The notes: generated by a model not told the origin, from the sequence alone. Shown: positions 22,917 through 30,393, numbered from the stretch's first letter. The stretch: DNA of 30,577 bases from UMGS75 sp051872775 (GCA_051872775.1 JBJEEE010000081.1:1-30577); one strand, 5' to 3'. Numbers and translations: made by a program.

Positions 22917-23456
22917 ATGGGTGCTAAAGAAAAAGATAAATCGTTATTAGAAATTGCGATTGAGCTTTTACAAGCAAAACGTAAACCTCAAAAATTACTT
23001 AGTATTGTTTCTGAAGTTATGGAAATAAAAGGCTATAAACCAACAGTTGCGAAAGAGCATACAGCTCAGTTTATTCTTGATTTCATGCAATCTGGCTATT
23101 TTGTATATTGTGGTGATGACTGTTGGGATTTAAAAGAAAGACAAACAACAGCTGTTCTTGATAAAGATGGCGGAGATTACGAAGAAATCTTTGAAGAAGA
23201 CGAAGACGTAAAGAAAAATGAACTTAATGATGACTTGTTCGTTCAAGAATTTGAAAATAACGAAGAAGAAGAGTTTGAAGAAGATTCTGATGATGATACT
23301 AATGATGATGAAGACGATGATTTAGCTCGTGAATTTGATTCTTTTAATGGTGATGATGAAGGTGTTCAAGAAGTTGAGGGTGAATACCTAGAAGAAGACG
23401 AAGACGACGAAGAAGAAGAGGATGACGAGATAGACCTTTCTGACGATTTTAAATAA
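22917..23456 (+). CDS. rpoE: DNA-directed RNA polymerase delta subunit
   Basis: A 179-residue protein with an N-terminal HARE-HTH domain (~7-80; LLEIAIELLQAKRKPQKLLSI, ending in the QSGYFVYCGDDCWDLKER strand-turn) and a strongly acidic Asp/Glu tail (~85-179). This is the architecture of the Bacilli delta subunit, which increases RNA polymerase recycling and promoter selectivity. The acidic tail is expected to be disordered. It is monocistronic: its own promoter and a strong terminator flank it. Its presence supports placement in class Bacilli. Confidence 0.93.
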   Translation: MGAKEKDKSLLEIAIELLQAKRKPQKLLSIVSEVMEIKGYKPTVAKEHTAQFILDFMQSGYFVYCGDDCWDLKERQTTAVLDKDGGDYEEIFEEDEDVKKNELNDDLFVQEFENNEEEEFEEDSDDDTNDDEDDDLAREFDSFNGDDEGVQEVEGEYLEEDEDDEEEEDDEIDLSDDFK

Positions 23457-23459
23457 TCT

Positions 23460-23494
23460 AAAGCGTTGTATATATTATACGACGCTTTATTTTT
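23460..23494 (+). terminator. Rho-independent terminator of rpoE
   Basis: A 13-bp stem spans 23460-23488 (AAAGCGTTGTATA with TATACGACGCTTT, one G-U), with a 3-base loop, then ATTTTT. Confidence 0.88.
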
Positions 23495-23504
23495 GTATAT
23501 TATT

Positions 23505-23532
23505 TTGTAATTATTAGTTTTTGTGCTATAAT
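23505..23532 (+). promoter_or_regulatory. Extended -10 promoter of rsmA-yabG-ispE
   Basis: -35 TTGTAA (23505-23510), 16-base spacer, TGC-TATAAT with the extended -10 TG (23524-23525) and TATAAT at 23527-23532. Confidence 0.65.
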
Positions 23533-23561
23533 AAGTTATAGAATAAGGAATAAGCATATTT

Positions 23562-24389
23562 ATGAATATAAGAGAATTAATAAAAAAAGAACAAATCATA
23601 GCTAAAAAGAAATATGGTCAAAATTTTTTGCTTGATCAAAATGTTTTAAACAATATTGTTAAAAGTGCAGACATAGAAAACAAAAACGTGATTGAAATTG
23701 GACCAGGGTTAGGTTCATTAACTGAACTTTTAGTTGAAAAAGCAAAAAAGGTGGTCTGCTATGAGATAGATGAAGATATGATAGAAAGACTTAATCAAAA
23801 TTTCGCAACATATGATAATATTACTATTTTAAAAAATGATTTTTTAAAGTGTAATCTTAAAGAAGATATATATAATTATTTTTTAAATGAAGATGTAACC
23901 ATAGTTGCTAATTTGCCTTATTATATTACCACTGCTATTTTAACCAAAATAATTGAGGAAGCTCCACAAGTAACTAAGATGGTAGTTATGGTTCAAAAAG
24001 AAGTAGGCGATAGATTATGTGGTAAGCCTTCAACAAAAGACTACAATTGTCTTAGTGTCTTAGTTCAATACTATACAAAAGCAAAAAGTTTATTTGATGT
24101 TTCACCAAAATGCTTTTATCCTGAACCAGGAGTAACGAGTTCAGTAGTGTTACTTGAAAGAGTCAAAAACCCCCTTTTTTTAAAGGATGAAAGTTTCTTT
24201 TTAAAGTTTAATCGAATTATATTTTCAATGCGTAGAAAAACTTTATACAATAATATCAAAAAAAATTTAAATATTCCTAAAGAAGAGATTGAAAAGGCAT
24301 TTGAAAAAAATCATTTACGTCTCGATGTTCGCGCTGAAAATTTAACTGTCGAACAAATTGTAAATCTTTCTAACGATTTAACGCACTAA
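23562..24389 (+). CDS. rsmA: 16S rRNA dimethyladenosine transferase RsmA (KsgA)
   Basis: A 275-residue methyltransferase. Visible motifs: KKYGQNFLLDQNVLNNIV (N-terminal signature), IEIGPGLGSLTELL (SAM-binding motif I), YEIDEDMI (motif II acidic residue), NDFLK, and NLPYYITTAIL (motif IV, NLPY catalytic). The C-terminal helical domain is present. It dimethylates two adjacent adenosines in the 3' terminal hairpin of 16S rRNA. ATAAGGA lies before the start. As in Bacillus it is followed by yabG. Confidence 0.97.
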   Translation: MNIRELIKKEQIIAKKKYGQNFLLDQNVLNNIVKSADIENKNVIEIGPGLGSLTELLVEKAKKVVCYEIDEDMIERLNQNFATYDNITILKNDFLKCNLKEDIYNYFLNEDVTIVANLPYYITTAILTKIIEEAPQVTKMVVMVQKEVGDRLCGKPSTKDYNCLSVLVQYYTKAKSLFDVSPKCFYPEPGVTSSVVLLERVKNPLFLKDESFFLKFNRIIFSMRRKTLYNNIKKNLNIPKEEIEKAFEKNHLRLDVRAENLTVEQIVNLSNDLTH

Positions 24390-24427
24390 TAAATAGGTTA
24401 ATGCATAATATAACAATGGTGAAATAT

Positions 24428-25198
24428 ATGCAAATAGGAGACTTAGTTACTATTAAAAACGATAAATTAGCTATTGTATATAAAATAATGAATATTGAAA
24501 ACGACCAAGCCCATTTAAAAGGATATAGCCATAGAACGAAGAAGATTGTTCCTTTAAATGAGGTTGAAAAGGCCAGTAATCTACTTATAGAAAAAGAAAA
24601 TAAAGTTAACGAAAGATATAAAAAAGTAGTCGAAGAAAAAACTAGAAAGATCCCTCAAAAAAAACCTATGTTTGGTCGGATACTACATATCGATGGAGAT
24701 AAAGAATATTTAGACAGTTGTTTAGAATTATATAAAGAAATGGGAATAAATGCGGTTGGAGTATATATAGACGAAAACAAAGTTAAAAACAAAATTGAAG
24801 CATTGATAGAACAACTAACCCCAGATATTATAGTAATTACTGGACATGACTTGTATAATAACAAAGGAATAAAAGACCTAAATAATTACGAAAACACCCG
24901 TAATTTTATGGATGCGATTAGAAAGGTGCGCAAGCATTATTTATCGAATGAAGTATGTGTGATTGCGGGGGCATGTGGTTCAAATTTTGAAGCTCTTATT
25001 GCTTCTGGTGCTAACTTTGCGTCAAGTCCCAAGAGAATTAACATTCATACATATGATCCTGCGGTTATCGCCATTAGAGTTGCGTCTACGTCAATAAACA
25101 AAACAATTGATTTTGAAGCGTGTTTAAAACTCATTGAGAATGGAAAACATGCTTTTGGCGGAATTGAAACCAAAGGGAAAATGAAACTATTTATGTAG
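24428..25198 (+). CDS. yabG: YabG-family protein (sporulation-associated protease)
   Basis: A 256-residue protein (from ATG 24428) opening with MQIGDLVTIKNDKLAIVYKI, comparable with the start of Bacillus YabG, followed by GRILHIDGDKEYLDSCLELY, NAVGVYIDE, LTPDIIVITGHDLYN and VCVIAGACGSNFEALIASGANFASSPKRINIHTYDPA, a pattern characteristic of YabG. In Bacillus YabG is a spore-coat Cys protease; a Cys is present in the GACGSN segment. GGTGA (24418-24422) precedes ATG 24428; earlier in-frame ATGs at 24416 and 24401 lack better sites but remain possible. Position between rsmA and ispE is the Bacillus order, with veg and sspF missing. Confidence 0.88.
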   Translation: MQIGDLVTIKNDKLAIVYKIMNIENDQAHLKGYSHRTKKIVPLNEVEKASNLLIEKENKVNERYKKVVEEKTRKIPQKKPMFGRILHIDGDKEYLDSCLELYKEMGINAVGVYIDENKVKNKIEALIEQLTPDIIVITGHDLYNNKGIKDLNNYENTRNFMDAIRKVRKHYLSNEVCVIAGACGSNFEALIASGANFASSPKRINIHTYDPAVIAIRVASTSINKTIDFEACLKLIENGKHAFGGIETKGKMKLFM

Positions 25199-25208
25199 GT
25201 ACAAATAT

Positions 25209-26021
25209 ATGAAAGCTTTCGCAAAAATCAATTATCAACTTTATGTAATAAACCAAAAAGATAATGGTTATCATAATTTACAAATGGTAAATTCGCGCAT
25301 AAATATATATGACATAATTAAGATTAGACATAGCAAGAAACAAGATTTTGTTATATACGTTAATAAACCACAACTATCATTTGGAAACGACGACCTAATT
25401 ATTAAGGTTATAAAGTGCATAAAGGAAAAATATAATATCAATAGATTCTATAATATATATATTAAGAAAAACATTCCAATCGGTGCAGGCCTTGGTGGTG
25501 CTAGCATGGATGTTGGAACAATTGTTAGATATATTATAAGGAAAGAAAATTTATCAATTTCAAACGAAGAATTAATAGGATTAGTAAAAAACTTTGGAGC
25601 CGATATTCCTTATGGTTTATATAACTTTCCGTGTGTAGTTGAAGGAATAGGGGACATAATTACCAAAGCGCGCATAAAAAATAAAAAAATGATTTTAATT
25701 TATCCAAATTTATTAGTATCAACAAAACTTGTTTTTTCAAAATGTGATATAATAAATGATATGAAAGAACATCGATTATTAATAGACAACACTAATAATG
25801 ATATATATCATAATGATTTAGAATCGATAGTTTTTAGTTTATATCCTGAGTTAGCGCGATATAAAGAATTTTTACAAAATTATGGCAAAACTTTTATGAC
25901 AGGTAGTGGATCATGTCTTGTACTTATTCCTAAACATAAAATAACAAAAGTATATCGCAAACTTTGCTATGAACTACCTGATTGTGAAATAAGAATAGCG
26001 AAAACAAAGAAAGGAAAATGA
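25209..26021 (+). CDS. ispE: 4-diphosphocytidyl-2-C-methyl-D-erythritol kinase IspE
   Basis: A 270-residue GHMP kinase. Motif 1 AKINYQLYV (K7), YHNLQMV, the ATP loop IPIGAGLGGASMD (90-101), the catalytic Asp in FGADIPYGL (D132) and C-terminal MTGSGSCLV are all visible. It phosphorylates CDP-methylerythritol in the MEP isoprenoid pathway. The glycine-rich loop is usually GAGLGGGSSDAA; here it reads GAGLGGASMDVGT, an odd but possibly tolerated change. No strong ribosome site precedes the ATG (only TAGGTA). Its TGA overlaps the following gene's possible ATG (26018). Confidence 0.92.
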   Translation: MKAFAKINYQLYVINQKDNGYHNLQMVNSRINIYDIIKIRHSKKQDFVIYVNKPQLSFGNDDLIIKVIKCIKEKYNINRFYNIYIKKNIPIGAGLGGASMDVGTIVRYIIRKENLSISNEELIGLVKNFGADIPYGLYNFPCVVEGIGDIITKARIKNKKMILIYPNLLVSTKLVFSKCDIINDMKEHRLLIDNTNNDIYHNDLESIVFSLYPELARYKEFLQNYGKTFMTGSGSCLVLIPKHKITKVYRKLCYELPDCEIRIAKTKKGK

Positions 26022-26023
26022 AA

Positions 26024-26767
26024 ATGGAAAACGAAACAAGGGAATATGAAATTTTAGAAGAAAAAGCAAACTTTGTTCAAAGATTAAATCGCGATGAAAT
26101 GATACATTTTAACTATTATTTGATTGAAAGTCGCGGTAAAAACACAATTTTTTATAGAGTAATAGGTGTATTTATTGCGTTTTTAGGTGTACTAGGTATT
26201 ATACAAAGCATTACTGAACAAAAATTTATTGTTTCAGAGACAATCCTCAATGTTGTGTGTATCTTATGTGGAATATACTTTTTCTTCTTCTTAAATGCTT
26301 TATCAATCAAACTTCAAAAGAAAGCAGTGAGAAAAAAGATTGATGAAAACTTTAAAGAATTAGTTATGAAAGTAGTAGTAAACGATGAGGGAATTGGCTT
26401 TGAATTAATTGATGATGAGCAAAAAGAAGAAATTGTTGAAGGTGTTGCTTTAGAAGAAAATGATGAAACAACAGAACAAGAAGAAATAACCAACCCAACT
26501 GAAGATGAAGAACCAGAAGAAGCAGAAGCAGAAACTTGTGAAGAAACAGAAGTTGAACCGGTACAAGACGAACCTAACAGTCCTAATGTGTTTACTATCC
26601 CATGGGGTGGTATTATGAGAATAGATGATGATGGTGATTTTATGTTTATCAATATGGTTGGATACCAAGCACTAGTAATTAAAAAAGCAGATTGCCCTAA
26701 TATTGATGAAGTAGTTGAGTATGCAAAAGAAAAACTACAAGATGAAAAAAGATATCGTGAAATTTAA
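26024..26767 (+). CDS. YcxB-like membrane protein with acidic insertion
   Basis: A 247-residue protein with two hydrophobic helices (~45-63 and ~73-94), a connecting cytoplasmic region, and a C-terminal YcxB-like segment (FTIPWGGIMRIDDDGDFMFI, then YQALVIKKADC). Between them, residues ~130-187 are almost entirely Glu/Thr/Pro (many EE repeats), an insertion not usual in this family. The function of YcxB-like proteins is unknown to me. The ATG at 26024 follows AAAGGAAA by ~8 bases; the ATG at 26018, two codons earlier, overlaps the ispE stop and is also possible. It is the last gene of the rsmA operon. Confidence 0.72.
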   Translation: MENETREYEILEEKANFVQRLNRDEMIHFNYYLIESRGKNTIFYRVIGVFIAFLGVLGIIQSITEQKFIVSETILNVVCILCGIYFFFFLNALSIKLQKKAVRKKIDENFKELVMKVVVNDEGIGFELIDDEQKEEIVEGVALEENDETTEQEEITNPTEDEEPEEAEAETCEETEVEPVQDEPNSPNVFTIPWGGIMRIDDDGDFMFINMVGYQALVIKKADCPNIDEVVEYAKEKLQDEKRYREI

Positions 26768-26771
26768 AACT

Positions 26772-26799
26772 AAAAGGATAAGTTTGACTTATCCTTTTT
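26772..26799 (+). terminator. Terminator of the rsmA-yabG-ispE-ycxB-like operon
   Basis: An 11-bp perfect stem AAAAGGATAAG (26772-26782) / CTTATCCTTTT (26788-26798), loop TTTGA, and a T-rich end that merges with the stem. Confidence 0.85.
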
Positions 26800-26936
26800 A
26801 TATATAAAAAGCCTAGCTAATATGCTAGGCAAGTAAATCGGTAAAAACCGACTTTATATTTTGAGTAAAGAGGCTTTAATTCTTATATGCACAAACAAAT
26901 CAAATCATTTATTGCCATCTTTACACTGATAGTATA
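26800..26936 (-). ncRNA. Candidate small structured RNA on the minus strand
   Basis: Read on the minus strand, this intergenic stretch has a -10-like TATACT (26931-26936, weak -35) and then three hairpins: TAAAG-CCT-CTTTA (26864-26876), TCGGT-TTTT-ACCGA (26838-26851) and GCCTAGC-ATATTA-GCTAGGC (26811-26830), the last followed by TTTTT (26806-26810) like a rho-independent terminator. No ORF of useful size is present. I do not recognise an RNA family. Alternatively these hairpins are part of the untranslated region between genes. Confidence 0.3.
26806..26830 (-). terminator. Minus-strand rho-independent terminator
   Basis: A 7-bp GC-containing perfect stem (26811-26817 with 26824-26830), 6-base loop, followed on the minus strand by five T. 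It has no comparable T-run on the + strand, so its orientation points to a minus-strand transcript. Confidence 0.55.
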
Positions 26937-26978
26937 TGACTTATTTTAACTAATATGCATAAATTCTTGCAAATCATT

Positions 26979-27006
26979 TTGAGAAAACGTTTTCATATGG
27001 TACAAT
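26979..27006 (+). promoter_or_regulatory. Promoter of spoVG
   Basis: -35 TTGAGA (26979-26984), 16-base spacer, -10 TACAAT (27001-27006). The spacer contains a palindrome that could be an operator. Confidence 0.6.
26982..26995. promoter_or_regulatory. cre-like / LacI-type operator in the spoVG promoter
   Basis: AGAAAACGTTTTCA matches the catabolite-response-element pattern TGWAARCGYTWNCW at 13 of 14 positions, including the central CG. The inner 12 bases (26983-26994) are a perfect palindrome. It overlaps the -35 box and spacer, so binding would repress. Confidence 0.55.
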
Positions 27007-27026
27007 ATTGTAAAGAGGTGAGAGAA

Positions 27027-27296
27027 ATGAAAATTACAAACGTAAAAATTAGGAGAATAGATAGTCAAAATAGATTGCGAGCAGTAGCCTCTATTACTAT
27101 CGACGATTGCTTTGTTGTTCATGAAATCAGATTAATTGATGGAAAAGATGGTTTATTTGTCGCAATGCCTAGTAGAAAGGTAAACGATGGATCATTTATG
27201 GATGTTGCTCATCCTATAAATATTGAAACCAGACGCCTAATTGAAAAAATGATTATTGAAAAATATAACGAAACAAACGAAGAACAAGCAGCGTAA
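27027..27296 (+). CDS. spoVG: Septation/regulatory RNA- and DNA-binding protein SpoVG
   Basis: An 89-residue protein starting MKITNVKIRRIDSQNRLRAVASITIDDCFVVHEIRLIDG and containing GLFVAMPSRKVNDGSFMDVAHPIN, the nearly invariant core of SpoVG. It is a site-specific nucleic-acid-binding regulator found in both sporulating and non-sporulating Bacillota. The ATG at 27027 follows AGAGGTGAGAG; an ORF extension to 26955 runs through the promoter and is not credible. It is monocistronic, with its own promoter and terminator. Confidence 0.96.
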   Translation: MKITNVKIRRIDSQNRLRAVASITIDDCFVVHEIRLIDGKDGLFVAMPSRKVNDGSFMDVAHPINIETRRLIEKMIIEKYNETNEEQAA

Positions 27297-27328
27297 AATA
27301 GCACTTTTTATAAAGTGCTATTTTTTTT
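27297..27328 (+). terminator. Rho-independent terminator of spoVG
   Basis: An 11-bp perfect stem AATAGCACTTT (27297-27307) / AAAGTGCTATT (27312-27322), loop TTAT, T-run 27321-27328. Confidence 0.92.
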
Positions 27329-27341
27329 ATTTTCGTAATCA

Positions 27342-27370
27342 ATGCAAAAAAAAATAATATAGTGTATAAT
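27342..27370 (+). promoter_or_regulatory. Promoter of the transketolase-prs operon
   Basis: Perfect -10 TATAAT (27365-27370), with ATGCAA at the -35 position (27342-27347, 17-base spacer), similar to the TTGCAA boxes elsewhere in the window. Confidence 0.5.
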
Positions 27371-27401
27371 ATTATAAAGATGTTTTATGAGAGGTAAAGA
27401 A

Positions 27402-28211
27402 ATGCAAAAAATAGCTAATGAAATAAGAGGCCTTACGCTTAAGTGCATTGCATCACTTGGTTCAGGCCATATTGGTGGAAGTTTTTCAATTGTTGATTTA
27501 TTGACGGTTCTTTATTTTAAGGAAATGAATGTTGATCCCCACAACCCAAAAATGGAAGGAAGAGATCGACTAGTTGTATCTAAAGGACATGCAGGTCCAG
27601 CCGTATATGCTACTTTAGCATATAAAGGATATTTTGATCCACAAGAATTATTAACGCTTAATAAAATACATACTAATTTGCCAAGCCATTGTGATATGAA
27701 TAAAACGCCTGGTATTGATATGACAACCGGTTCACTTGGACAAGGACTATCGTGTGCTGTCGGTATGGCGCTTGCTTCAAGAATAAAAAAAGATGGTGCA
27801 TATATATATGCAATAGTTGGTGATGGTGAATTACAAGAAGGACAAAACTTTGAAGCGATGGGATTTGCTGGAATTCAAAAACTGGATAATCTTATTGTAT
27901 TTTTAGATAATAACGGAATGCAAATTGATGATTACACAAATAAACTAGTTTTTGCAGAAGACTATGTTAAAAAGTTTGAAAGTTTTGGTTTTCACTCTGT
28001 TCAAATAGATGGACATAATTATGATGAAATAATAAATGCAATCGAGAACGCAAAGAAGGAAAAAGGCTTTCCTCATGCTATAATATTAAATACTATAAAA
28101 GGAAAAGGAATTAGTTTTATTGAATCCGCCGGACTTTCTAATCATAGTATGCCAATAACCCATGAGCAATTAATTGCAGGATTAAAAGAATTAAACTTGG
28201 AGGATAAATAA
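27402..28211 (+). CDS. Transketolase, N-terminal (TPP-binding) subunit
   Basis: A 269-residue protein equivalent to the first domain of transketolase: GSGHIGGSFSIVDLLTVLYF, RDRLVVSKGHAGPAVYATLA, PGIDMTTGSLGQGLSCAVGMA, and the thiamine-diphosphate/metal motif GDGELQEGQNFEAMGFAG ... NLIVFLDNNG. The second half is the next gene, so the enzyme is a split (two-subunit) transketolase. It transfers two-carbon units between pentose- and hexose-phosphates. The ATG at 27402 lies ~7 bases after GAGAGGT; the ATG at 27387 lies before that site and is less likely. Confidence 0.93.
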   Translation: MQKIANEIRGLTLKCIASLGSGHIGGSFSIVDLLTVLYFKEMNVDPHNPKMEGRDRLVVSKGHAGPAVYATLAYKGYFDPQELLTLNKIHTNLPSHCDMNKTPGIDMTTGSLGQGLSCAVGMALASRIKKDGAYIYAIVGDGELQEGQNFEAMGFAGIQKLDNLIVFLDNNGMQIDDYTNKLVFAEDYVKKFESFGFHSVQIDGHNYDEIINAIENAKKEKGFPHAIILNTIKGKGISFIESAGLSNHSMPITHEQLIAGLKELNLEDK

Positions 28212-28212
28212 T

Positions 28213-29133
28213 ATGGAATTTCGACAAGTCTTAGCTGCTAAATTAAATGAATTAATGAACAAAGATAGCAAAATTTGTATTTTAGATGCAGATTTATCCA
28301 AGCCAAACGGAACCTCTTCTCTTTACAAAACGTATCCTGATAGATGCTTTGATGTAGGAATTGCTGAAGCAAATATGGTTGGGGTTGCAGCAGGGTTATC
28401 CGCATATGGAATGAAACCGAATGTATTTACTTTTGCACCATTTGCCACAAGGAGAGCTCTTGATCAAATTATGATCTCGGTTTGCTATGCGCATCAAAAC
28501 GTAAAAATATGGGGAACCGATCCCGGTATTACAGCCGAAACAAATGGTGGAACACACATGAGTTTTGAGGATGTTGGCGTTATGCGTAGCATACCAACAA
28601 TGACAATTTTTGATGTAGTTGATGATGTTCAGTTAGCACAAGCTATTGAACAGATAGAAAATTATAATGGTCCTATGTATATAAGAATGCCTCGTAAAAC
28701 TCGGCCTTCTGTATTTGATGATAATTATAAATTTGAACTTTTTAAAGCAGATGTTGTCGAAGAAGGTACGGACATCACAATTGTTGCTTCTGGAATCATG
28801 GTGTATGAAGCACAACTAGCTGTAAAAGAATTAAAAAATGAAGGAATAAATGTAGAATTAATTAGTGCTAATTTTATTAAACCGCTTGATGAAAAAACAA
28901 TTTTAAATTCAGTTAAAAAGACAAAACATATCCTTACTTGTGAAAATCACAACGTAATTGGAGGCCTTTATAGTAGTGTTTGCGAAATGCTATGTAGAGA
29001 ATATCCGCTTAAAGCATATTGCGTTGGTGTTAATGATGAGTTTGGACAAGTAGGAAAATACCAAGAATTGTTAGAAGTATATCACCTTACAAAAGATGAT
29101 ATAATCAAAAAAGTAAAGCAAATACTAAAATAA
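28213..29133 (+). CDS. Transketolase, C-terminal subunit
   Basis: A 306-residue protein with the pyrimidine-binding domain (CILDADLSKPNGTSSLYKTYPDR, the catalytic Glu in DVGIAEANMVGVAAGLSAYGM, and FTFAPFATRRALDQI) and a C-terminal domain (TDITIVASGIMVYEAQLA, NVIGGLYSSVCEML). It completes the split transketolase; the two chains form the active site together. TTGGAGGATAAATA is the ribosome site and only one base separates it from the preceding stop. Followed by prs. Confidence 0.93.
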   Translation: MEFRQVLAAKLNELMNKDSKICILDADLSKPNGTSSLYKTYPDRCFDVGIAEANMVGVAAGLSAYGMKPNVFTFAPFATRRALDQIMISVCYAHQNVKIWGTDPGITAETNGGTHMSFEDVGVMRSIPTMTIFDVVDDVQLAQAIEQIENYNGPMYIRMPRKTRPSVFDDNYKFELFKADVVEEGTDITIVASGIMVYEAQLAVKELKNEGINVELISANFIKPLDEKTILNSVKKTKHILTCENHNVIGGLYSSVCEMLCREYPLKAYCVGVNDEFGQVGKYQELLEVYHLTKDDIIKKVKQILK

Positions 29134-29153
29134 TTACAAAGGAGAACACAACA

Positions 29154-30128
29154 ATGGCTTTATTATCAGGAAAAAAAGTAAAATTATTCTCATTAAATTC
29201 AAATAGAGAACTTGCTCAAGAAATTGCGGATTTTATGCATATTGAACTTTCAAAATGTCATGTAAGTAAATTTTCTGATGGAGAAGTTCAAGTAAATATT
29301 GATGAAACAGTTAGAGGACATACTGTATTTGTAATTCAATCAACAAGTAATCCTGTAAACGATAATTATATGGAATTATTAATAATGATTGATGCTCTAA
29401 AAAGAGCATCAGCCGAACATATTAATATAATTATGCCATATTATGGTTATTCCAGACAAGATAGAAAAGCAGCTCCTCGTCAACCTATATCTGCTAAATT
29501 AATAGCAGACTTACTTCAAGTAGCGGGAGCGGATAGAATAATGTGCTTAGATTTACATGCCGCACAAATACAAGGTTTCTTTGATATACCTATTGATAAC
29601 TTTTTAGCTCTACCTATTTTTGCTGATTATTTTGTTAAAAAGAACTTAGAAGATATCGTAGTAGTATCTCCTGACCATGGCGGAACAACTCGTGCAATGA
29701 AACTTGCAACAGCACTTAATGCACCAATTGCAATCGTCGATAAGAGAAGACCTAAGCCAAATGTTGCTGAAATAACAAGCATTGTAGGCGAAGTTAAAGA
29801 TAAAACTTGTGTTATTATAGATGATATGATTGATACAGCAGGAACATTATCTTTAGTTGTAAAGGTTATAAAAGAAAGAGGAGCAAAAGCTATTTATGCC
29901 TGTGCAACGCATGCAATTTTATCTGGTGATGCACTTGATAAACTTGCGGCTACACCACTTGATGAATTAGTTGTTACAAACAGTATACGTTTAAGTCCTG
30001 AACAAAAAGCCAAATATCCATTCATAAAACAATTAAGTATATCTGAACTAATTGCAAGAGGCATACAAAATATAATCGATGATAAACCAGTAAGTGATCT
30101 ATTCATATATAATAAAGATGCAAAATAA
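29154..30128 (+). CDS. prs: Ribose-phosphate pyrophosphokinase (PRPP synthetase)
   Basis: A 324-residue protein of family length: SDGEVQVNIDETVRGHTVFVIQS, MPYYGYSRQDRKAAPRQPISAKL (ATP/flexible loop region), DLHAAQIQGFFDIPIDN, VVSPDHGGTTRAM, and the PRPP-binding loop VIIDDMIDTAGT (~222-233). It makes PRPP from ribose-5-phosphate and ATP. The strong AAAGGAGAA site lies upstream. Operonic linkage with transketolase is logical because transketolase supplies pentose phosphate. In Bacillus prs follows glmU; no glmU is present here. Confidence 0.97.
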   Translation: MALLSGKKVKLFSLNSNRELAQEIADFMHIELSKCHVSKFSDGEVQVNIDETVRGHTVFVIQSTSNPVNDNYMELLIMIDALKRASAEHINIIMPYYGYSRQDRKAAPRQPISAKLIADLLQVAGADRIMCLDLHAAQIQGFFDIPIDNFLALPIFADYFVKKNLEDIVVVSPDHGGTTRAMKLATALNAPIAIVDKRRPKPNVAEITSIVGEVKDKTCVIIDDMIDTAGTLSLVVKVIKERGAKAIYACATHAILSGDALDKLAATPLDELVVTNSIRLSPEQKAKYPFIKQLSISELIARGIQNIIDDKPVSDLFIYNKDAK

Positions 30129-30327
30129 TAATATATATAAAGAATTGCCATATTTTTTGTCATCGAACAATTATAAACATAGCCTCAAAATATCAAGAAG
30201 AAAAATATTGCCATATAGCAATGTAGCAAACTATTTACTTCTTGTAGAAAAAAGCAATTTAGAAAGTACGTATTTCTATTCAGAAAATATTCAAAAAATA
30301 ATAAAAAATAGTGTAAAAATTAAATAA
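30118..30327 (+). CDS. Small unrecognised protein overlapping the end of prs
   Basis: A 69-residue ORF (MQNNNIYKELPYFLSSNNYK ... ENIQKIIKNSVKIK) starting 11 bases before the prs stop and ending four bases before a terminator. It is basic, lacks membrane segments, and has no convincing ribosome site, so translation would rely on coupling to prs. The tidy fit between prs and the terminator favours a real gene, but it could be the untranslated end of prs. Confidence 0.4.
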   Translation: MQNNNIYKELPYFLSSNNYKHSLKISRRKILPYSNVANYLLLVEKSNLESTYFYSENIQKIIKNSVKIK

Positions 30328-30330
30328 CGG

Positions 30331-30370
30331 ACAAAAGACTTGTGTGAATACCATCCAAGTCTTTTGTTTT
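30331..30370 (+). terminator. Rho-independent terminator of the transketolase-prs operon
   Basis: A perfect 12-bp stem ACAAAAGACTTG (30331-30342) / CAAGTCTTTTGT (30356-30367), a 13-base loop, then TTTT. Confidence 0.82.
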
Positions 30371-30393
30371 AAAAAAACAATAAAGCAAATAAA

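Noticed and set aside
23366..23599. Minus-strand ORF with a poly-Ser run opposite the end of rpoE
   Set aside because: It is a shadow of the acidic GAA/GAC codon tail of rpoE and lies across a terminator and promoter.
26314..26652. Minus-strand Ser-rich ORF opposite the YcxB-like gene
   Set aside because: It mirrors the Glu-rich insertion of the + strand gene; no ribosome site or family resemblance.
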